A stretch of 64,000 bases of DNA from Streptosporangium sp. NBC_01495 (GTDB taxonomy: Bacteria > Actinomycetota > Actinomycetes > Streptosporangiales > Streptosporangiaceae), in the NCBI RefSeq assembly GCF_036250735.1, contig NZ_CP109430.1, positions 3,286,001 through 3,350,000 of the forward strand, in the 5' to 3' direction. Positions 26,216 through 34,849 of this stretch are shown here, one piece after another (position 1 is the stretch's first letter; each line of letters starts with the position of its first letter). Both the position numbers and the translations under genes were made by a program. The notes under the pieces were generated by a model. That model saw nothing but the letters and a program-made list of their open reading frames with translations. It was not told where the DNA came from and searched no databases.

Positions 26216-27172
26216 ATGGAGTACAGCGAGTTCAACGACGACGTCGACGGCCTCTACCGCGGAGACTACGCGGGCCTGCCCATCGTGAGCCTGCGTCCCC
26301 CGGGCGCCCCCATGCCCCCGGCCGGCGAGGCCGCGTGGCGGGTCTCGGTCCACGTCTACAACGCCAAGGAGACCTTCGAGGAGCACTTCGCGCGCTTCAC
26401 CGAGACCGTCGACACCACCGAGGTCAGGGCGCTCATCGTCGGAGGCTGGGCCGAGGCCTACGAGAAGGACGCGTCGGGGCCCATCCGGCTGCTGACGGAG
26501 AACGCGGCGCGCCTCCCCGCGCTGCGCTCGCTCTTCTTCGCCGCGATGCCGCAGGAGGAGTGCGAGATCTCCTGGATCCAGCAGAGCGACGTCACGCCGT
26601 TGCTGGAGTCCTTCCCGTCGCTGGAGCGGCTGGAGGTGCGGGGCGGGACGGGCCTGGAGCTGCGGCCGGTCGGGCACGAGCACCTCAGGGTGCTGCGCTT
26701 CGAGGCGGGCGGGCTGCCCGCCTCCGTGGTCAGGGCGGTCGGCATGAGCGAGCTCCCCGCGCTCGAATACCTGGAGGCCTGGCTCGGCACGAGCGAGTAC
26801 GGCGGCGAGACCACCGCGGCCGACCTGGAGAACATCCTGTCCGGCGAGCGGCTGCCCGCGCTCAGGCACCTGGGGCTGCAGAACAGCGAGATCCAGGACG
26901 AGGTCGCCGCTCTCGTCGCCTCCGCCCCCGTCGTGGCCCGGCTGGAGTCGCTCGCCCAGTCGATGGGCGTGCTCGGTGACGAGGGCGCCGAGGCCCTGCT
27001 GTCGGGGCGGCCCCTCACCCACCTCGAACGCCTGGACCTGCACCACCACTACCTGACCGACGCGATGGTCGAACGCCTCACCTCGGCGTTCTCCGGCTCC
27101 GGCGTCCAGCTCGACGTGTCCGATCAGAGGGAGCCCGACGGCGAGTGGCGCTACGTCGCGGTCGCCGAGTGA
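26216..27172 (+). CDS. STM4015-family leucine-rich-repeat protein
   Basis: 318 residues, no signal peptide. Irregular leucine-rich repeats such as LPALRSLFFAAMP, FPSLERLEVRGG and LPALRHLGLQNSEI identify the STM4015 family, named after a Salmonella cluster that also has ATP-grasp (STM4014), hydrolase (STM4013) and radical SAM (STM4012, STM4011) genes. Here it is followed 112 bp later by an STM4014-like gene only. Biochemical function is unknown. Its stop codon lies in the first unit of a 15-bp tandem repeat. Confidence 0.8.
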   Translation: MEYSEFNDDVDGLYRGDYAGLPIVSLRPPGAPMPPAGEAAWRVSVHVYNAKETFEEHFARFTETVDTTEVRALIVGGWAEAYEKDASGPIRLLTENAARLPALRSLFFAAMPQEECEISWIQQSDVTPLLESFPSLERLEVRGGTGLELRPVGHEHLRVLRFEAGGLPASVVRAVGMSELPALEYLEAWLGTSEYGGETTAADLENILSGERLPALRHLGLQNSEIQDEVAALVASAPVVARLESLAQSMGVLGDEGAEALLSGRPLTHLERLDLHHHYLTDAMVERLTSAFSGSGVQLDVSDQREPDGEWRYVAVAE

Positions 27173-27240
27173 GCGGGTTCCGGGTGGACGGGTCTCGAGT
27201 GGGCGGGTCCCGGGTGGGCGGGTTCCGGGTGAGCGGGCAC
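27171..27240 (+). repeat. 15-bp tandem repeat between STM4015 and STM4014 genes
   Basis: GAGCGGGTTCCGGGT, GGACGGGTCTCGAGT, GGGCGGGTCCCGGGT, GGGCGGGTTCCGGGT and a partial GAGCGGGCAC follow each other without a break from 27171. The first unit covers the stop codon of the upstream gene. Confidence 0.9.
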
Positions 27241-27284
27241 GGTCGCGACCGGTCTTCGGCCACACGGCGTGTCGCGGTCGCCGG

Positions 27285-28397
27285 GTGACCGCCCTCGCCG
27301 TCGTCGGCACGCCGGGCGACCGGCGGGTGACCATGTTCGCCGACGCCTGCGCCCGGCAGGGGCTGGACGGCCCCGCAGTCGTGCCGTGGACGTCCGTGCT
27401 GCGCGGTGAGGAGATCCGGCTCGCGCCGGAGACGCTCGTGCGGATCGACTCGCCGGGGGAGGACGCCGAGGCGGACGCGCTGCTGCGCGGCCCCGGCGAG
27501 CCGTCCCGGGTCGGCGGCGGCGCCCGCTGGTACGCCGGGTTCGTCGCCGGGGCCGCCCGGGTCCGCCGGGCCGTGGCCGCGACGCCGGGGGCGGTGCTGC
27601 TCGCCGACGTCGAGGACGTCTCGGTGATGTTCGACAAGCGGCTGTGCCACGCCAGGCTGTCGGCGGCCGGGGTGCCGGTGCCGCCGGCCCTCGCCGGGCC
27701 GGTCGGCGGCTACGCCGAGCTGCGCGAGCGGATGGGCGAGGCCCGCTGGGGCCGGGTGTTCGTCAAACCGGCCCACGGCTCGTCGGCCTCCGGCGTCATC
27801 GCCCTGCACGCGTCGGGCCGCCGGGTCAGGGCGGTGACCTCGGCGGAGCTGGCCTCCGGCGAGCTGCACAACTCCCTGAGGGTCAGGTGCTACGAGGACG
27901 AGCCCGACCTCGCGGCGATCGTCGGACTGCTGGCCCCGGACGGCCTCCACGTCGAGCGCTGGTTTCCCAAGGCGAGCCTCGGCGGGCGCGCGATCGACCT
28001 GAGGGTGGTCGTCGTGGACGGCACGCCCACCCACGCGGTCGTCCGCGCGGGCCGCGGCCCCATGACCAACCTCCACCTCGGTGGCGTACGGGGTGATCTG
28101 GGCGCCGTCACGGCCGCTCTCGGCCCCCGGGGGTGGGAGCGGGCCCTGGAGATCTGCGCGCGGGCGGCGGCCTGCTTCCCCGGGAGCCTCGCCGTCGGGG
28201 TCGACCTGATGATCGGGGTCGACTGGCGGGAGTTCGCGGTGGCCGAGGTGAACGCGTTCGGCGACCTGCTTCCCGGGCTGGAGGGCCTGCCCGGCGGCGG
28301 GGCCGAGGGCCTCGACACGTACGGCGCCCAGGTCCGCGCGATCCTCGCCCGGCACACGCCCCGGCGGTCTCGGCGGCAGAACGGGGGCGTGACTTGA
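27285..28397 (+). CDS. STM4014-family ATP-grasp protein
   Basis: 370 residues. ATP-grasp features: a preATP-like N terminus (LAVVGTPGDRRVTMFADACA), the ATP-binding strand WGRVFVKPAHGSSASGVIAL, and an acidic metal site AVEVNAFGDLLP-like (FAVAEVNAFGDLLP). This is the STM4014 family, which in other bacteria is linked with radical SAM enzymes and is thought to take part in making or tailoring an unknown product. GTG 27285. The 121 bp after it read partly like extra codons but no STM4013 gene follows. Confidence 0.78.
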   Translation: MTALAVVGTPGDRRVTMFADACARQGLDGPAVVPWTSVLRGEEIRLAPETLVRIDSPGEDAEADALLRGPGEPSRVGGGARWYAGFVAGAARVRRAVAATPGAVLLADVEDVSVMFDKRLCHARLSAAGVPVPPALAGPVGGYAELRERMGEARWGRVFVKPAHGSSASGVIALHASGRRVRAVTSAELASGELHNSLRVRCYEDEPDLAAIVGLLAPDGLHVERWFPKASLGGRAIDLRVVVVDGTPTHAVVRAGRGPMTNLHLGGVRGDLGAVTAALGPRGWERALEICARAAACFPGSLAVGVDLMIGVDWREFAVAEVNAFGDLLPGLEGLPGGGAEGLDTYGAQVRAILARHTPRRSRRQNGGVT

Positions 28398-28518
28398 ACG
28401 AGGTGGGACAGCCATGCCCTCCGAGCCGGGTTCCGTACGAGCGTTTCCTCGGCCGCTGCCGGGACCTCGCCGCGCGGGGTCCGTGCCGCGCGCCGGGTGA
28501 CGGCCGTTCCCGCGGGGC

Positions 28519-29160
28519 TCAGACTCCGTCAGGGGAGCCAGAGGAGCCAGGGGAATCCGGGACGCTTCGGGAACCGAGGCCGCGGAGCACGAAACCCGAG
28601 ACGATCCTCTCGGCCTCCTCGGGCGTCACCTCGCCGCTGAGCAGCGGTACCCGCTCGGCGCCGATGACGGCGAGGATGATCCGGGCGGCGGCGGCCACGT
28701 CGGGGACCTGGAAGTCGCCCGACGACACGCCGCTGTCGATGATGCCCGTCAGGATGCGCTGCATCGGCTCGACGTGGTCGGCCAGGCGCTGGTAGGCGTC
28801 GGGGCCCAGTGCCGCCGACAGGTCGGCGGGGCCGGGGTGGGGGTGGGCGAGCAGCCCGTCGAGCTGGAGCCTGACGAAGACCCGCAGCCGCTCGGCGGGC
28901 GAGGCGCGGTCGGGCAGCTCCCGCTCGTAGCTGTCGATGAAGTAGTGCGTCACCCGCTCGGTGAAGGCGAGCAGCAGCGCCGCCTTGTCCGGGAAGTAGT
29001 TGTACAGGACGGTGCGGGTGATCTCGGCCTCGCTCGCCACGTCGGTCATGGAGATGGCGTCGATGCCCTGGTTCCGCGAGAGACGGGAGACGGCCCGCAG
29101 GATGCGATCCTGGGTCTGGGCGCGGTGCTCGCCGATGGTCGCGGCCGAAATCCGGGGCAT
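28519..29160 (-). CDS. TetR-family regulator (first of two)
   Basis: 213 residues. The N-terminal helix-turn-helix is clear: RILRAVSRLSRNQGIDAISM, then TDVASEAEITRTVLYNYFPDKAALLLAF. The C-terminal ligand domain has no recognised subgroup; the last 15 residues are Ser/Pro/Gly-rich. Probably autoregulated. It lies 65 bp downstream of a second tetR gene on the same strand; the two are not similar outside the DNA-binding helices. Confidence 0.9.
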   Translation of the reverse strand: MPRISAATIGEHRAQTQDRILRAVSRLSRNQGIDAISMTDVASEAEITRTVLYNYFPDKAALLLAFTERVTHYFIDSYERELPDRASPAERLRVFVRLQLDGLLAHPHPGPADLSAALGPDAYQRLADHVEPMQRILTGIIDSGVSSGDFQVPDVAAAARIILAVIGAERVPLLSGEVTPEEAERIVSGFVLRGLGSRSVPDSPGSSGSPDGV

Positions 29161-29225
29161 GGCCCCATGGTCGCACAGTACCGGCACCTCGGTCAGACGC
29201 CGCCGTGCGGTCCCTCGCGGCGAGG

Positions 29226-29882
29226 TCAGCGATGAGGCCGGGCCGTGAGCATCGCGTTGCGCATGTCCTCGGCGCTGGGGGCCGGGGGGAGCGGGGGAGC
29301 GATCCGATCGGCGCGGTCGGTGCGGCACGCGTCGAGGATCAGGCCGATCAGCCGCCGCCACGCCTCCGGGGCGGCGCAGCGCGTGGAGCCGAGCACCCCG
29401 GCGTTGGCCATCATGATCAGCATCAGGTCCTGGCCGGTGAAGTCGGCGCGCAGCGTCCCGGCGCGACGGGCCCGCCCGATCACCCGGTCGACCGCCGCCA
29501 GCGCCCGCGCCCTCGGCGCCTCCAGCGCCTCCCCGGGGAAGCAGGAGGTGAGGCCCTCGGTCACCCCCCGGTCGGCGGCCTGCATCCCGCAGATGTGCTC
29601 GACCAGTCCGGCGAACGCCTCCCACGGGTCGTCGGCGCGTTCCGCCGCCTCGGCGGCCTCGACGAACTCGGCCATGCGGTCGGCCAGGATCGCCTCGATG
29701 AGTGCCTCGCGGTCGGGGAAGCGCCGGTAGAGGGTGGCGATGTTCACCTCGGCCCGGCGGGCGATCTCCTCCAGGGGCACGTCGAGCCCGCCCTCACGGA
29801 ACGCGACGCGCGCCGCCGCCACGATCCGTTCCCTGTTGATCTCGGCGTCCTTGCGCAATCCCCGCCGTTTGCACGCGTCCAT
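29226..29882 (-). CDS. TetR-family regulator, divergent from doxX
   Basis: 218 residues. Helix-turn-helix NRERIVAAARVAFREGGLDV followed by PLEEIARRAEVNIATLYRRFPDREALIEAI. The C-terminal domain carries a helix rich in Ala/Glu and LTSCFPGEALEAPRARALAA, as in a common actinobacterial subgroup. It is divergent from a DoxX-type membrane gene, and both start codons are 15-18 bp from identical 10-bp sites, so it is the likely repressor of both itself and doxX. Confidence 0.9.
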   Translation of the reverse strand: MDACKRRGLRKDAEINRERIVAAARVAFREGGLDVPLEEIARRAEVNIATLYRRFPDREALIEAILADRMAEFVEAAEAAERADDPWEAFAGLVEHICGMQAADRGVTEGLTSCFPGEALEAPRARALAAVDRVIGRARRAGTLRADFTGQDLMLIMMANAGVLGSTRCAAPEAWRRLIGLILDACRTDRADRIAPPLPPAPSAEDMRNAMLTARPHR

Positions 29883-29896
29883 GAATCGATTCTACA

Positions 29897-29956
29897 AAGT
29901 GAAGGCCAACCTGCGGTTATGCTACGGTGGCCCGAAGCGAAGGGCCGCCTTCACTT
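29897..29956. promoter_or_regulatory. Paired TetR operator candidates between tetR and doxX
   Basis: AAGTGAAGGC (29897-29906) and its exact inverted copy GCCTTCACTT (29947-29956) lie 50 bp apart, symmetric with respect to the two divergent start codons. The sequence between them is the only space for both promoters. Sites in this position would block both transcripts when bound. Confidence 0.55.
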
Positions 29957-29973
29957 ATTTTCTCGGAGTCGTC

Positions 29974-30345
29974 ATGAACGTCGCCCTCTGGATCGCGCAG
30001 ATCCTGCTCGCCGCGGTCTTCCTCCTCGCGGGTTTCGTCAAGTCCACCAGGTCCCGCCAGGATCTGTCCGGCCAGATGCCGTGGGTGGAGAGCTTCTCGG
30101 ACGGGCAGGTCAGGACCATCGGGATCCTTGAGCTGCTGGCAGGAATCGGCCTCATCCTGCCCGCCGCCACCGGCATTCTGCCCGTCCTGGCCCCGCTCGC
30201 CGCCGTCGGCCTGGTGATCACGATGATCGGTGCCATCGCCGTGCACCTCCGGCGCAAGGAGTATCCGGGGATCGCGATCAACGTGGTGTTCCTCGTGCTG
30301 GCCGCCTTCGTGGCCTGGGGCCGCTTCGGGCCCTACGCCTTCTGA
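29974..30345 (+). CDS. DoxX-family membrane protein
   Basis: 123 residues with four membrane helices: VALWIAQILLAAVFLLAGFV, IGILELLAGIGLILPAATG, a third around VGLVITMIGAIAVHL and a last one, INVVFLVLAAFVAWGRFG. Motif GFVKS after helix 1 and the ELLAGIGL helix are typical of short DoxX/DoxD-like proteins. Role unknown; some relatives act in redox or thiosulfate-linked membrane complexes. Regulation by the divergent TetR protein is likely. Confidence 0.85.
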   Translation: MNVALWIAQILLAAVFLLAGFVKSTRSRQDLSGQMPWVESFSDGQVRTIGILELLAGIGLILPAATGILPVLAPLAAVGLVITMIGAIAVHLRRKEYPGIAINVVFLVLAAFVAWGRFGPYAF

Positions 30346-30487
30346 GGGCTCCCTCAAGCCTTCCGGAGGTCCCTCGCCTTCCGGGTCTCCGCGCCGTTCC
30401 GGGATTCGGCGGCCCCGCGGAGCCCTTCGAGATCCCGGCCTTCGGGGCCCCTCGCCCCTCGGGTCATGCGCCTTCGAGGCCGCCGGA

Positions 30488-30531
30488 CGTGGAGACGCCC
30501 GGTACGGAATTCCGTACCGGGCGTCTCCACG
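30488..30531. terminator. 44-bp perfect palindrome between doxX and heme oxygenase
   Basis: The sequence from 30488 to 30531 is a perfect palindrome with no spacer; its centre is GAATTC and the left arm reads CGTGGAGACGCCCGGTACGG. In RNA it folds into a stem of about 20 bp from either strand. It sits between convergent genes and probably terminates both. The rest of 30346-30549 holds a degenerate run of CCTTCGRGGNCCC-type repeats and no gene. Confidence 0.75.
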
Positions 30532-30549
30532 CTGGGAGGACGTCCGGGA

Positions 30550-31203
30550 TCAGGCGACGAGCTCGGACCGGGCCACCCGGCCGAGCTCGCCCAGGACCTC
30601 GGTGTTGAGCAGGTACGCGAGCCTGGTCTCGCGGATCAGCCGCCCCTTCTCCGCCTCGTTCAGGGGAAGGGCGTCCAGCCGGGCCCGATACTCGTTCTTG
30701 AAGCGGGGCAGGCTGCCGATCCCCTCGAAGAGGTAGAAGTCGACGCCGCCGCCCGGCTGGTAGCCGTAGATCTTCTGCAGCTCCATCCGGATGAACTGGC
30801 CGCCGGACAGGTCGCCCATGTAGCGGGTGTAGTGGTGGGCGATGTAGCCGCCCGGCCAGGTGGCCACCTGGTTGATGCGGGCGACCAGGGTCAGGGTCGG
30901 CTTGGAGGGCTCGATCCTGCTTCGCCAACCGGACCCGTAGATCGTCTCCAGGTCGCGGACCAGCGCCTCCTCCCGGTAGAGCTCGGGGAGGACGAACGGC
31001 GCCGCGACGGGATCCGCGGCCAGCGAGCGGGAGGCGCTCTCCAGGGCCACGTAGGCGAAGTAGTGCTGGGCGACCATCTCGCCGTAGGCCTCGGGGCTGA
31101 GGCTGCCCGCCATCAGTGCCTTGAGGTAGCTCTCGTCCTCGGCGGACTCGTGATCACCCCAGGTGGCGTTCCTGAGGACTTCCGAGAAGGGCGAATCGCT
31201 CAT
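30550..31203 (-). CDS. hmuO: Heme oxygenase (biliverdin-producing)
   Basis: 217 residues, the length of HO-1-type enzymes. Proximal heme ligand His18 in RNATWGDHESAED, and the distal helix RYMGDLSGGQFIRMELQ with the flexible GDLSGG. It opens heme to biliverdin, CO and iron in the cytoplasm, mainly for iron supply or heme detoxification. No IdeR-like box was found upstream; a short inverted repeat TGACGCAGTGTCA lies at 31232-31244, 29 bp before the start. No heme transporter gene is adjacent. The gene symbol is by analogy only. Confidence 0.92.
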   Translation of the reverse strand: MSDSPFSEVLRNATWGDHESAEDESYLKALMAGSLSPEAYGEMVAQHYFAYVALESASRSLAADPVAAPFVLPELYREEALVRDLETIYGSGWRSRIEPSKPTLTLVARINQVATWPGGYIAHHYTRYMGDLSGGQFIRMELQKIYGYQPGGGVDFYLFEGIGSLPRFKNEYRARLDALPLNEAEKGRLIRETRLAYLLNTEVLGELGRVARSELVA

Positions 31204-31263
31204 GATCACTCCGCGACGAGGGAACCTTTTATGACGCAGTGTCACAAAAATCGTGCCACCTCG

Positions 31264-32403
31264 TCAAGCCGATGACGACACCCTGTCATTAAATCGTCCG
31301 CGCACCGATCCCGGAAGCCAGGCGAGCGCGAGAACGGCCGCGAACACCGGCAGCCAGGCCAGCCGGTGCAGCAACCAGACCGGCTCGTCGGGCGCGGCGA
31401 GCAGGCCGGGCACGTCGCCGAAGCGCAGGGCGGCGACGGCGATCACGATCACCGCGCTCTGGTGCCACAGGAAGATCGTCATCGCCGACAGGTTGGCCAG
31501 CGCGACCACCGCCCACCACCGGGGACGTCGCATCAGCCGGGCCAGCGGCGCGCGTACGAGCAGCGCCAGCCCCACCTGGGCGATCCCGAAGCAGACCCCG
31601 GCCAGGCTGGGCGGGCTGAGGTTGGAGACCGCGGCGCCGGTCACGCCCACCATGCTCGCCGGATACCCGAACCCGCCGGCCAGCAGCGCCGCCCCGGCCG
31701 CCCCGCCGGCCAGCAGCGCCACCGCCACCCGTCGCGAGGCGAGCAGCCCGCCCGCCCAGGCGATCCCCAGCGCGTACGGCACCAGCCAGCCGGCGGCCAG
31801 GTTCGCCCACCCCGTCCAGGCGGGGGCGTCGAGCCCGTACCTGGCCAGGTCCACCCCGAGCACGACCGCGAACGCCACGGCGGCCGTGACGACCGGGTGC
31901 GCGCGCAGAAGGAGGGGAGTGGCCGCGGTCAGCGCGGCGAAGACGGCGAGGAACCACAGCGGCCCGATCGCCGGGACCACCATCGCCCTGATCGTTCCCG
32001 CCGAGGTCCCGCGCAGCGCCATCCCCACCGCGATCCCTGCCCAGATCAGGGCCAGTGGCACCGCCGGCCCCAGCAGCCTCCCCATCCTGGCCCGCACCCA
32101 GGTCCCCGGGTCATGGGCCTCCTGGTCGCGGGCCGCCGCCGAGCGGAGGCCTCGCGCCGCCGCGTAGCCGCCGACGAGGAAGAACACCGCCAGCGTCTGG
32201 AACACCCATGACAGCGGCGTGAACTCCGGCAGGTGGCTGAGCGGGCTGGACATGTGGACGGCCCCCGCCGCGCCCCGGTCCCACGCCGTCACCAGCCAGT
32301 GCCCCAGCACCACGCCCGCGATCGCCAGCGCCCGCAGCGCGTCCACCCCACGGTCCCTGCTCCCGGGCGTCGCCGCCTCGATCCCGGCCGCGAGGCTAGC
32401 CAC
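31264..32403 (-). CDS. Acyltransferase family 3 membrane protein
   Basis: 379 residues, about ten membrane helices. GVDALRALAIAGVVLGHWLV is the typical first helix with the catalytic-type His, and AVFFLVGGYAAARG the second conserved segment of acyltransferase 3 (OafA-like) proteins, which acylate sugars or lipids across the membrane. GTG 32403 is preferred because GCGAGGTG lies 5-12 nt upstream; it overlaps the end of the upstream hydrolase gene by 8 bp, so the two are coupled. Confidence 0.8.
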   Translation of the reverse strand: MASLAAGIEAATPGSRDRGVDALRALAIAGVVLGHWLVTAWDRGAAGAVHMSSPLSHLPEFTPLSWVFQTLAVFFLVGGYAAARGLRSAAARDQEAHDPGTWVRARMGRLLGPAVPLALIWAGIAVGMALRGTSAGTIRAMVVPAIGPLWFLAVFAALTAATPLLLRAHPVVTAAVAFAVVLGVDLARYGLDAPAWTGWANLAAGWLVPYALGIAWAGGLLASRRVAVALLAGGAAGAALLAGGFGYPASMVGVTGAAVSNLSPPSLAGVCFGIAQVGLALLVRAPLARLMRRPRWWAVVALANLSAMTIFLWHQSAVIVIAVAALRFGDVPGLLAAPDEPVWLLHRLAWLPVFAAVLALAWLPGSVRGRFNDRVSSSA

Positions 32404-33136
32404 GGGACACCTCGCCGCCACGGCCGAGCGCGATCAGGGTCAGGTTGCGCAGGGACTCGCCGCCCGGTTCGAAATACTCGCTGTGCCCGGCGGAACCGGT
32501 ACCGAACAGGCGGGCGCCGAAGGCCGGGCCCGCGGGATCGGGGCCGAATCCGAGCGGGCCGATCCTGAGCTTGGGCACCCGGCGCATCCAGTCGCGGGCG
32601 CCGCTGCCCGCCCACAACCGGGTGCCGCCCAGCTCGGCGGCCGACGAGACGCCCAGCCCCGGGCTGCCGAAGACGGCCGTGTCCGCGACCCCGGAACCGG
32701 GCACGGCCCCGGCGCACACCACCGAGCCGTAGCTGTGGCACAGCAGGCTGACCCGTTTTCCCCCGAGCGTCCCGGTGATGTATCGCCGCAGGTCGGCGGC
32801 CCCTCTTTCGGCGGCCTCGCCGGTCAGCACGCCGAGGCTGAGCGTCGCCGGGCTGTCGTAGCCGAGCCAGGCGACCACCGCCAGCCTCGCCCCGGGGTCC
32901 AGCACCCGCGCCTCGGCCAGCAGCGCCCGCGCCCCGCCCCCCGGTGTGCTGTACGGCTTGGCCCTGCCACCGTCGAAGGTGGCGGCCGTGGTGTCGGAGC
33001 CGGGGACGACGACCGCGACGTGCTCGGCCGTGCCGAGGTCCCCGTAGACCCGCACCACCCGGTCGCCCGCGGGCGGCGGGACCGTCACGTAGGCGAGCGA
33101 CGCGGCGGTGGCCACGGCGAGCGTGCGGCGGAACAT
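32396..33136 (-). CDS. Exported alpha/beta hydrolase (DUF1023-like)
   Basis: 246 residues. The N terminus (RRTLAVATAASLAYVTVPPP) looks like a signal peptide or membrane anchor. The hydrolase core resembles DUF1023: GTAEHVAVVVPGSDTTAATF, ARLAVVAWLGYDSPATLSL, and the nucleophile elbow VSLLCHSYGSVVCAG; the C-terminal His is probably GHSEYFEPGGESLRNL. Substrate unknown. Overlaps the acyltransferase gene downstream, which suggests a joint role at the cell surface. Confidence 0.78.
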   Translation of the reverse strand: MFRRTLAVATAASLAYVTVPPPAGDRVVRVYGDLGTAEHVAVVVPGSDTTAATFDGGRAKPYSTPGGGARALLAEARVLDPGARLAVVAWLGYDSPATLSLGVLTGEAAERGAADLRRYITGTLGGKRVSLLCHSYGSVVCAGAVPGSGVADTAVFGSPGLGVSSAAELGGTRLWAGSGARDWMRRVPKLRIGPLGFGPDPAGPAFGARLFGTGSAGHSEYFEPGGESLRNLTLIALGRGGEVSRG

Positions 33137-33418
33137 GCGAGCCTCCTGTCCGGTCTGAGGAACCAGGCAGAACGCTAGGAATCACGGCCCGTAACCCGCG
33201 TCACCCCGGGGCGGTCACCTTCTCCGTCCCTCCCGGGAGCGAGGGGGGCTGACGGGCCGCGTCACGGTGTCACGATCTGAACCCTCCGGGTGTCCGAGGC
33301 CCCGGAAACGGCGAACCGCAGGTATCTGCGTATTGCTGACGTATCTTCTGCCGTGAGGCCGTACGTTCCGCGCTGAGGCCGAATCGTGAGCGCAATTCCG
33401 TGAGATGGGACATATCCA

Positions 33419-34813
33419 GTGGACTACGCGTTGGAGGTCGCGAGGATCCTTCCGATTGTCGTGCTGGCTTCCGTGCTCGTCTACCTGGGAATCCTCCTCG
33501 TCACGCGACGCCGGGGGCGGCTTCGGGGGGCACGGATCGTCGCCGAGTTCCTCCTGACCGGATCGGTGGTGACCTATGTCTATGTCACCCAATTCATGGA
33601 ATTCGGCAATGGGCTGGGAGACCTGCTCAATCTACGACCATTGCACTCCTTCTACCTCGCGACGGAATACGGACTCGCCAACGCGGAGAGTTTCGTGCAG
33701 GTCGCATTGAACGTCCTGATCACGGTGCCGATCGGGACGTTGTTCCCCCTGGTGTTCCCGGGGAGGTGGGAGCGCGTCCGGTTCGCGTTCCTCGGCGGGC
33801 TGGCCCTCTCGGTCGCGACCGAGGCACTCCAGCTGGCCACGGGCCGCAACGCGGACATCGACGACGTGCTGGCCAACACCGCGGGAGTGGCGTTGGGCAC
33901 CGCTATCGTCGTGGTCGTCCGCGCCGTCGTGGACCGGGCGCGAGCCTCCGAGGAATGGGCCCGCGTGACGACATGGCGCGTGACGGCGGCCGCGGTGACG
34001 ATCCTCGGCGTGGTGGCCCCCTTCGTGACCGTCGTCGCGATCAACGCCGGAGACCGGACCGGAGTCGTCTATTACGGGCACCTGCGCCCCTCCGGGGTGC
34101 GCCTTCCCGGCTCGATCCCGGCGCAGGGGGCGAAGGCGAACCTCTACCGCTTCGCGCCCGCCGAGACCCAGGAGGCGACTCTGGCGAGGCTGCGACGCCA
34201 GGTCGGCGTCAAGGGGGACTGCGTCAAGAAGGGGGAGGCGTGGATGTGTTCCGGTGAGGCCGCCATGCGGCTCGTGGTTCATTCCCACGGCACCTGGAGC
34301 CTCTTCCTCGACTCCGGCGCCGGTGCCAATCCCGATCCCGCCGGGGTTCCCGACGAGAAGGCGGGGTTGCCGCTGGCGCGTGCCCACCTCGCGGATCACG
34401 GCATCGATGTCGGCACGCTCACCTACCTCGGTGTCGGCGATGACTGGGAGGACGGCTACCTGCACCTCGATTACGCGAGCCGGGAGCACGGCGGAGACAC
34501 GCGCCTGTGGGGCAAGGTCTCCGTCACCCTCGGCGAGAAGGGAGAACTGGTCGGGCTCGACGACGCGCGGATACCCGTCGAACTCGTTCGATCCGTCGGG
34601 ACGATCTCCCCCCGCGCGGCGATCACGATCGCCCAGGATGTCGGGGCCGGTGCCACTCCCGAGATGGCCTCCGTGACGTCGGTCACCGCCTCTCACTACT
34701 TCGACGAGGATTCCGGGTACCTGATACCGGTCTGGCAGGTCGAGGGCTCCCTCCCCAACGGGAACCGGCCGGACATCAGCTGGAATCCCGTCATCGACGC
34801 CAGGGACGGCTGA
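33419..34813 (+). CDS. VanZ-family protein with extracytoplasmic domain
   Basis: 464 residues. The first 200 hold five or six membrane helices including the VanZ-like part: LNVLITVPIGTLFPLVFPG, FAFLGGLALSVATEALQL and ATGRNADIDDVLANTAGVAL, the motif that defines the family. From about residue 215 a soluble, probably external domain follows (GVVYYGHLRPSGVRLPG to the end), rich in beta strands with a CVKKGEAWMC pair of cysteines. VanZ itself affects teicoplanin resistance; most homologues are uncharacterised. GTG 33419. The 282-bp gap upstream shows no gene. Confidence 0.78.
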   Translation: MDYALEVARILPIVVLASVLVYLGILLVTRRRGRLRGARIVAEFLLTGSVVTYVYVTQFMEFGNGLGDLLNLRPLHSFYLATEYGLANAESFVQVALNVLITVPIGTLFPLVFPGRWERVRFAFLGGLALSVATEALQLATGRNADIDDVLANTAGVALGTAIVVVVRAVVDRARASEEWARVTTWRVTAAAVTILGVVAPFVTVVAINAGDRTGVVYYGHLRPSGVRLPGSIPAQGAKANLYRFAPAETQEATLARLRRQVGVKGDCVKKGEAWMCSGEAAMRLVVHSHGTWSLFLDSGAGANPDPAGVPDEKAGLPLARAHLADHGIDVGTLTYLGVGDDWEDGYLHLDYASREHGGDTRLWGKVSVTLGEKGELVGLDDARIPVELVRSVGTISPRAAITIAQDVGAGATPEMASVTSVTASHYFDEDSGYLIPVWQVEGSLPNGNRPDISWNPVIDARDG

Positions 34814-34849
34814 CGGCTTCACGCCCGCGCGGCCGGAGGCCGGCGGGTG

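Noticed and set aside
24614..27637. One 1007-codon minus-strand protein covering the transporter and its upstream region
   Set aside because: Only the last 479 residues form the DHA2 transporter; the upstream part is antisense to the STM4015 gene and low complexity.
29160..31264. IdeR/DtxR iron box at the heme oxygenase gene
   Set aside because: No TTAGGTTAG-type 19-bp palindrome was found in the upstream region; only a short TGAC/GTCA repeat.
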